Origin: Chloroflexota bacterium | Lineage (GTDB): Bacteria; Chloroflexota; Anaerolineae; Anaerolineales; Anaerolineaceae | Reading direction: 5' to 3' | DNA length: 64,000 bases | Assembly (NCBI GenBank): GCA_023381565.1 | Contig: JAMCRR010000035.1 | Span: 25,034 to 89,033, forward strand | Part shown: positions 61,197 to 64,000 of the stretch, one piece after another | Position numbering within the stretch: the first letter of the stretch is position 1 | Layout: the number at the start of each line of letters is the position of its first letter | Notes under the pieces: model-generated | Told to the model about the DNA's origin: nothing | Seen by the model: the letters and a program-made list of their open reading frames with translations, nothing else | Databases searched by the model: none | Translations under genes and position numbers: made by a program

Positions 61197-61317
61197 CAAA
61201 GATGTGGTTTTCGTCAAGTTGGAATTTTCACAAGCTCCTGATGACTTTCTCACAATCTCTACACAACTTTCCGGTATCTTTGAGATACCTGGAAGTAAAA
61301 AAACAAGGAGAGATTTC

Positions 61318-62220
61318 ATGCGTAAAAAATTATTGGCCACACTTCTGTTAGTCGTTGGTATCGGTATTGGCATTGGAACCGTTTATGGTTTCAACCATAT
61401 CTGGCAACCTACATCTGTTTTTGCAGCCGCTCCGGTGAATGTTCAATCCGCAGGCGCTCAGCAAGCCAAGACTGCCATCTCAACAACACCTCAAAGCACG
61501 CCTGTTCCCAACCAAAATTGGAATAATAATGGGTCATGGATGGGCCCAAGGATGATGTATGGCGGGGGCTGGCAAGGCAACACCCCACCCAACCAACAGA
61601 ACTGGAGTATGGGACCCGGAATGATGGGCGGATGGAACAACAGCTCCGGCCAGGGGAATTGGGGGATGGGTTCTGGCATGATGGGACGCGGAATGATGGG
61701 GAACTGGAATGGAAATGACTATACTGGTCAAAGATTGACAATTGACCAGGCAATTACGACGGCAAAACAGTACGTCGCCAACTATGGACAAGGCCTAGCA
61801 GTTGCGGAAATCATGGAATTCAGTAATAACTTTTATGTATCCGTCAAAGAAACAGCAACCGGTCGCGGCGCATTCGAGCTGTTGGTTGACCCCTCTTCCG
61901 GATCTATTTATCCCGAGATGGGACCGAACATGATGTGGAACACGAAATACGGCATGATGGGCGGCTGGATGGGGGACAGTTATAGCGGTGATAACACGGT
62001 TACAATCGATCAGGCCATCCAGAAGGGACAGCAATATCTGGATGCATACCTGTCTGGAGCCGTACTGCAATCAGATGGGACGAGTTTCTACGGACATTAC
62101 ACTTTTGATTTCAAGGTCAACAACCAGGTCGCTGGGATGCTGAGCGTCAATGGCTTCGACGGCAGCGTCTGGGTTCACACCTGGCATGGTCAGTTTATTG
62201 CCGAGCAGGAAGTTCAATAA
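61318..62220 (+). CDS. Met-rich secreted protein with PepSY-like repeats
   Basis: A 300-residue exported protein. A signal peptide (LLATLLLVVGIGIGIGTVYG) is followed by a long stretch rich in Met, Gly, Trp and Asn (WMGPRMMYGGGW, MGPGMMGGWNN, GMGSGMMGRGMMGNW) that looks like a soft-metal trap. Two PepSY-like units follow, each opening with TIDQAI (LTIDQAITTAKQYV; VTIDQAIQKGQQYL). The start at 61318 has CAAGGAGAGATTTC. Its composition parallels the sensor loop of the kinase. It probably binds Cu or another soft metal outside the cell. Confidence 0.82.
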   Translation: MRKKLLATLLLVVGIGIGIGTVYGFNHIWQPTSVFAAAPVNVQSAGAQQAKTAISTTPQSTPVPNQNWNNNGSWMGPRMMYGGGWQGNTPPNQQNWSMGPGMMGGWNNSSGQGNWGMGSGMMGRGMMGNWNGNDYTGQRLTIDQAITTAKQYVANYGQGLAVAEIMEFSNNFYVSVKETATGRGAFELLVDPSSGSIYPEMGPNMMWNTKYGMMGGWMGDSYSGDNTVTIDQAIQKGQQYLDAYLSGAVLQSDGTSFYGHYTFDFKVNNQVAGMLSVNGFDGSVWVHTWHGQFIAEQEVQ

Positions 62221-62388
62221 TCCGGAACGAAATATTGTAGTTCGGGTGGACAGGCGTGAAAAATTTTCCGCCTGTCCATTGTCCATTTTTAAAAACTCCA
62301 CAGGTCGAAAGGATTTTTCTATCAAAGTAATGAATTGGGTAAATTACCCGTATCTCCAGACGCTATTTGGCGTCATAAAGGTAAAGGG

Positions 62389-62937
62389 ATGAATCCAGAA
62401 ACCAGTTTACTTGAACAGGCACGATGTTTTGACCTGACAGCACTGGGGGAAATATACGACTGTTACAGTCCAGGTGTATTTCGCTATGCCATCCGCCTCC
62501 TGGGCCAGACCGATCTGGCAGAAGAGTGTGTTGCTGAAACCTTCAGCCGCTTTCTTAAAGCATTGCACAATGGCGGCGGTCCAAAGGATTATCTGCAGGC
62601 CTATCTTTACCAGGTGGCTCATCACTGGATCACCGATTATTACCGCCGCCAACCTCTTCCCACCTTACCATTAGACGAGGAAATCGTAGACGAAAAAGAT
62701 AATCCCTCAAAAACTGCCGCTGAAAACATTGAGCGCGAGCGAGTCAGGGCGGCGCTTCTGAGCCTGACGCCAGAACAACGCCAGGTAGTCATTTTGAAAT
62801 ACCTGGAAGGTTGGGAGAATGAAGCGGTAGCCGTTCATTTAGAAAAACCAGTCGGTTCAATTAAAGCCCTTCAGCACCGGGCATTAGAGGCGCTCCGCCG
62901 GATACTGCTCCCTACCAGGGAGGAATCGTATGAATAA
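62389..62937 (+). CDS. ECF-type RNA polymerase sigma factor
   Basis: A 182-residue sigma factor. Region 2 is LGEIYDCYSPGVFRYAIRLLGQ and AEECVAETFSRFLKAL; region 4 is LLSLTPEQRQVVILKYLEGWENEAVAVHL with GSIKALQHRALEALRR. The start MNPETSLLEQ at 62389 is chosen over upstream frames by the family start. It overlaps the next gene by eight bases, which encodes the probable anti-sigma or target membrane protein. Confidence 0.9.
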   Translation: MNPETSLLEQARCFDLTALGEIYDCYSPGVFRYAIRLLGQTDLAEECVAETFSRFLKALHNGGGPKDYLQAYLYQVAHHWITDYYRRQPLPTLPLDEEIVDEKDNPSKTAAENIERERVRAALLSLTPEQRQVVILKYLEGWENEAVAVHLEKPVGSIKALQHRALEALRRILLPTREESYE

Positions 62938-63958
62938 CATACCTGATGAGAAGGATTTCGAAATTGTGTCCCAGGTTATGAAGCTCCGCGAGGTAAACGA
63001 GCGTAACCCACATGCGTTTGCGGAAGGGAGAGCAAAATTCCTGGCAGAAGCACAGACGTACTCTTTGCCCGTATCCAGACAACCTGAACGGCGTCATATA
63101 GAGTGGAAGAACATATTCTCTAGAAAAGGATTTCCTAAAATGACTACTGTATCCACTCTGCTCGTGATTTTTTCGTTATTGTTTGGGGGAACGGGGGCGA
63201 CCGTCGTTGCAGCACAAAGCAGCCTTCCAGACCAACTCCTATATGGAGTAAAGCTGGCCAGTGAAGACGTTCGCACGGGCCTGACAACGAACAACCAGAC
63301 TCGCCTGGACCTGGCGACCAATTTTGCCGACGTCCGTTTGGACGAAATTCTCCAGCTTGTTGCTCAAGGGAAACCCATTCCATCATCTGTCTGGGATCGG
63401 TTGGTTGCGCAATATGATCTTGCTCTGAGCACGGCTGCCTTATCGGATGACACCCAATTAAACCGTGATTTACTTCAAATCCAGGCCAGGATTGCTGTGA
63501 ATCTCGAGAAGCTGGCTGGGCTTTCCGGCAACAGCCAATATAACAGTGCGGCTTTGCAAACCCTCACTGCCCTGCAAAATGACCTGCAGCTCATTGCATC
63601 TGGATTGCAAGATCCAGGGACCTTCCGCCAATATATGGGAATGGGCCGGCATAACCAGGGCTGGCAAACGACCCCATCCGTGCCTTCAGTATCAGGCACC
63701 CCGATGTCCACACTTCAATCTCGCACGCCCATGTGGCGAGCAACCGATAATCACGGTGGGTATATGATGACGCCCTGGCCGAATTCAACGACACATCCCC
63801 AATCACCCATGATGACTCCTGTGCCAGGCTCTATGCACAATAATGATCCATGGATGGGTTCACCGACCCAAAAGCCGAACAATCAATGGCACGATGGCGG
63901 AATGTGGGGAGGCAGCTCAGGTGGAATGGGTGGTGGGATGGGCGGGGGACATCACTAA
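62930..63958 (+). CDS. DUF5667 membrane protein with Met/His-rich tail
   Basis: A 342-residue protein. A cytoplasmic N-terminus of about 65 residues, one helix (VSTLLVIFSLLFGGTGATVVAA) and the DUF5667 domain (SSLPDQLLYGVKLASEDV...) facing outside, with an alpha-helical middle. The tail is rich in Met, His, Pro and Gly (PMMTPVPGSMHNN, MGGGMGGGHH) and probably binds metal. Coupled to an ECF sigma gene, it is a candidate anti-sigma factor, although no ZAS motif is seen. GGAGGAATCGT precedes the ATG. Confidence 0.8.
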   Translation: MNNIPDEKDFEIVSQVMKLREVNERNPHAFAEGRAKFLAEAQTYSLPVSRQPERRHIEWKNIFSRKGFPKMTTVSTLLVIFSLLFGGTGATVVAAQSSLPDQLLYGVKLASEDVRTGLTTNNQTRLDLATNFADVRLDEILQLVAQGKPIPSSVWDRLVAQYDLALSTAALSDDTQLNRDLLQIQARIAVNLEKLAGLSGNSQYNSAALQTLTALQNDLQLIASGLQDPGTFRQYMGMGRHNQGWQTTPSVPSVSGTPMSTLQSRTPMWRATDNHGGYMMTPWPNSTTHPQSPMMTPVPGSMHNNDPWMGSPTQKPNNQWHDGGMWGGSSGGMGGGMGGGHH

Positions 63959-64000
63959 GATTCAATAGTTCGATCGAGACCGACAGCCCAGGCGCAAGCC

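Overview
The window looks like chromosome of a GC-rich, probably environmental bacterium. Several protein styles recall Chloroflexota/Anaerolineae: WD40-like secreted proteins ending in YLP...R, a GatCAB operon with a small membrane protein, a fused two-domain ArsA, an F420-type PPOX flavoprotein and DUF5667. The phylum is an inference from general resemblance; no 16S rRNA gene is present.

Layout. 1-7.1 kb is housekeeping/peptide metabolism: a frameshifted M55 D-aminopeptidase, a PIG-L deacetylase, a Glu/Leu-type dehydrogenase and gatC-gatA-gatB. At 7.5-11.0 kb a secreted beta-propeller gene is split cleanly by an IS21-family element (8533-10668, 4-bp target duplication CCTC, istA/istB). 11.5-31.8 kb is core-like: secreted and LysM M23 peptidases, a membrane glycosyltransferase, CYTH protein, gamma-glutamyltransferase, SelD, SPFH protein, SDR, MFS, a second PIG-L, PPOX, the selW-like/trpS/dtd cluster, an RNase D-like exonuclease and a beta-CASP RNase.

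Two genes here are selenoprotein genes that simple ORF calling truncates or misses. SelD (20979-22046) has an in-frame UGA exactly at its catalytic position (CAG-Sec-ASK). A SelW/Rdx-like protein (28678-28929) has a CxxU motif and overlaps the trpS start. Both UGAs are followed by a SECIS-like hairpin, so the organism very probably decodes selenocysteine.

A mobile region (about 31.95-49.5 kb) starts directly after a tRNA-Ser(CGA) gene. It carries a large serine recombinase, then an orphan array of four gene cassettes each closed by an attC-like site (no integron integrase seen), then a long minus-strand block: SSB, a SWIM-Rad52-type annealing protein, a second OB-like small protein, a RadC/JAB protein, a 1127-residue methyltransferase-SNF2 helicase fusion, and several unknown proteins separated by strong hairpins. 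The cassettes encode a RES-type NAD-degrading toxin domain and HEPN/Abi-like proteins, so the array looks like a small defence store.

49.8-55.9 kb is an arsenic island: arsR-arsD-arsA, two tandem YlbF-like proteins with GGCC tails, a thioredoxin-fold protein, a decayed acr3 pump, two arsC genes and an ArsR-ArsC fusion. Four WTCAA-N6-TTGAW dyads look like ArsR operators. 56.0-64.0 kb is a heavy-metal cluster: a CmtR-like repressor, a P1B ATPase with CSC in place of CPC, a thioredoxin-like protein and a two-component system whose kinase has a Met-rich sensor loop. Opposite them lie a Met-rich PepSY-like secreted protein, an ECF sigma factor and a DUF5667 protein with a Met/His-rich tail.
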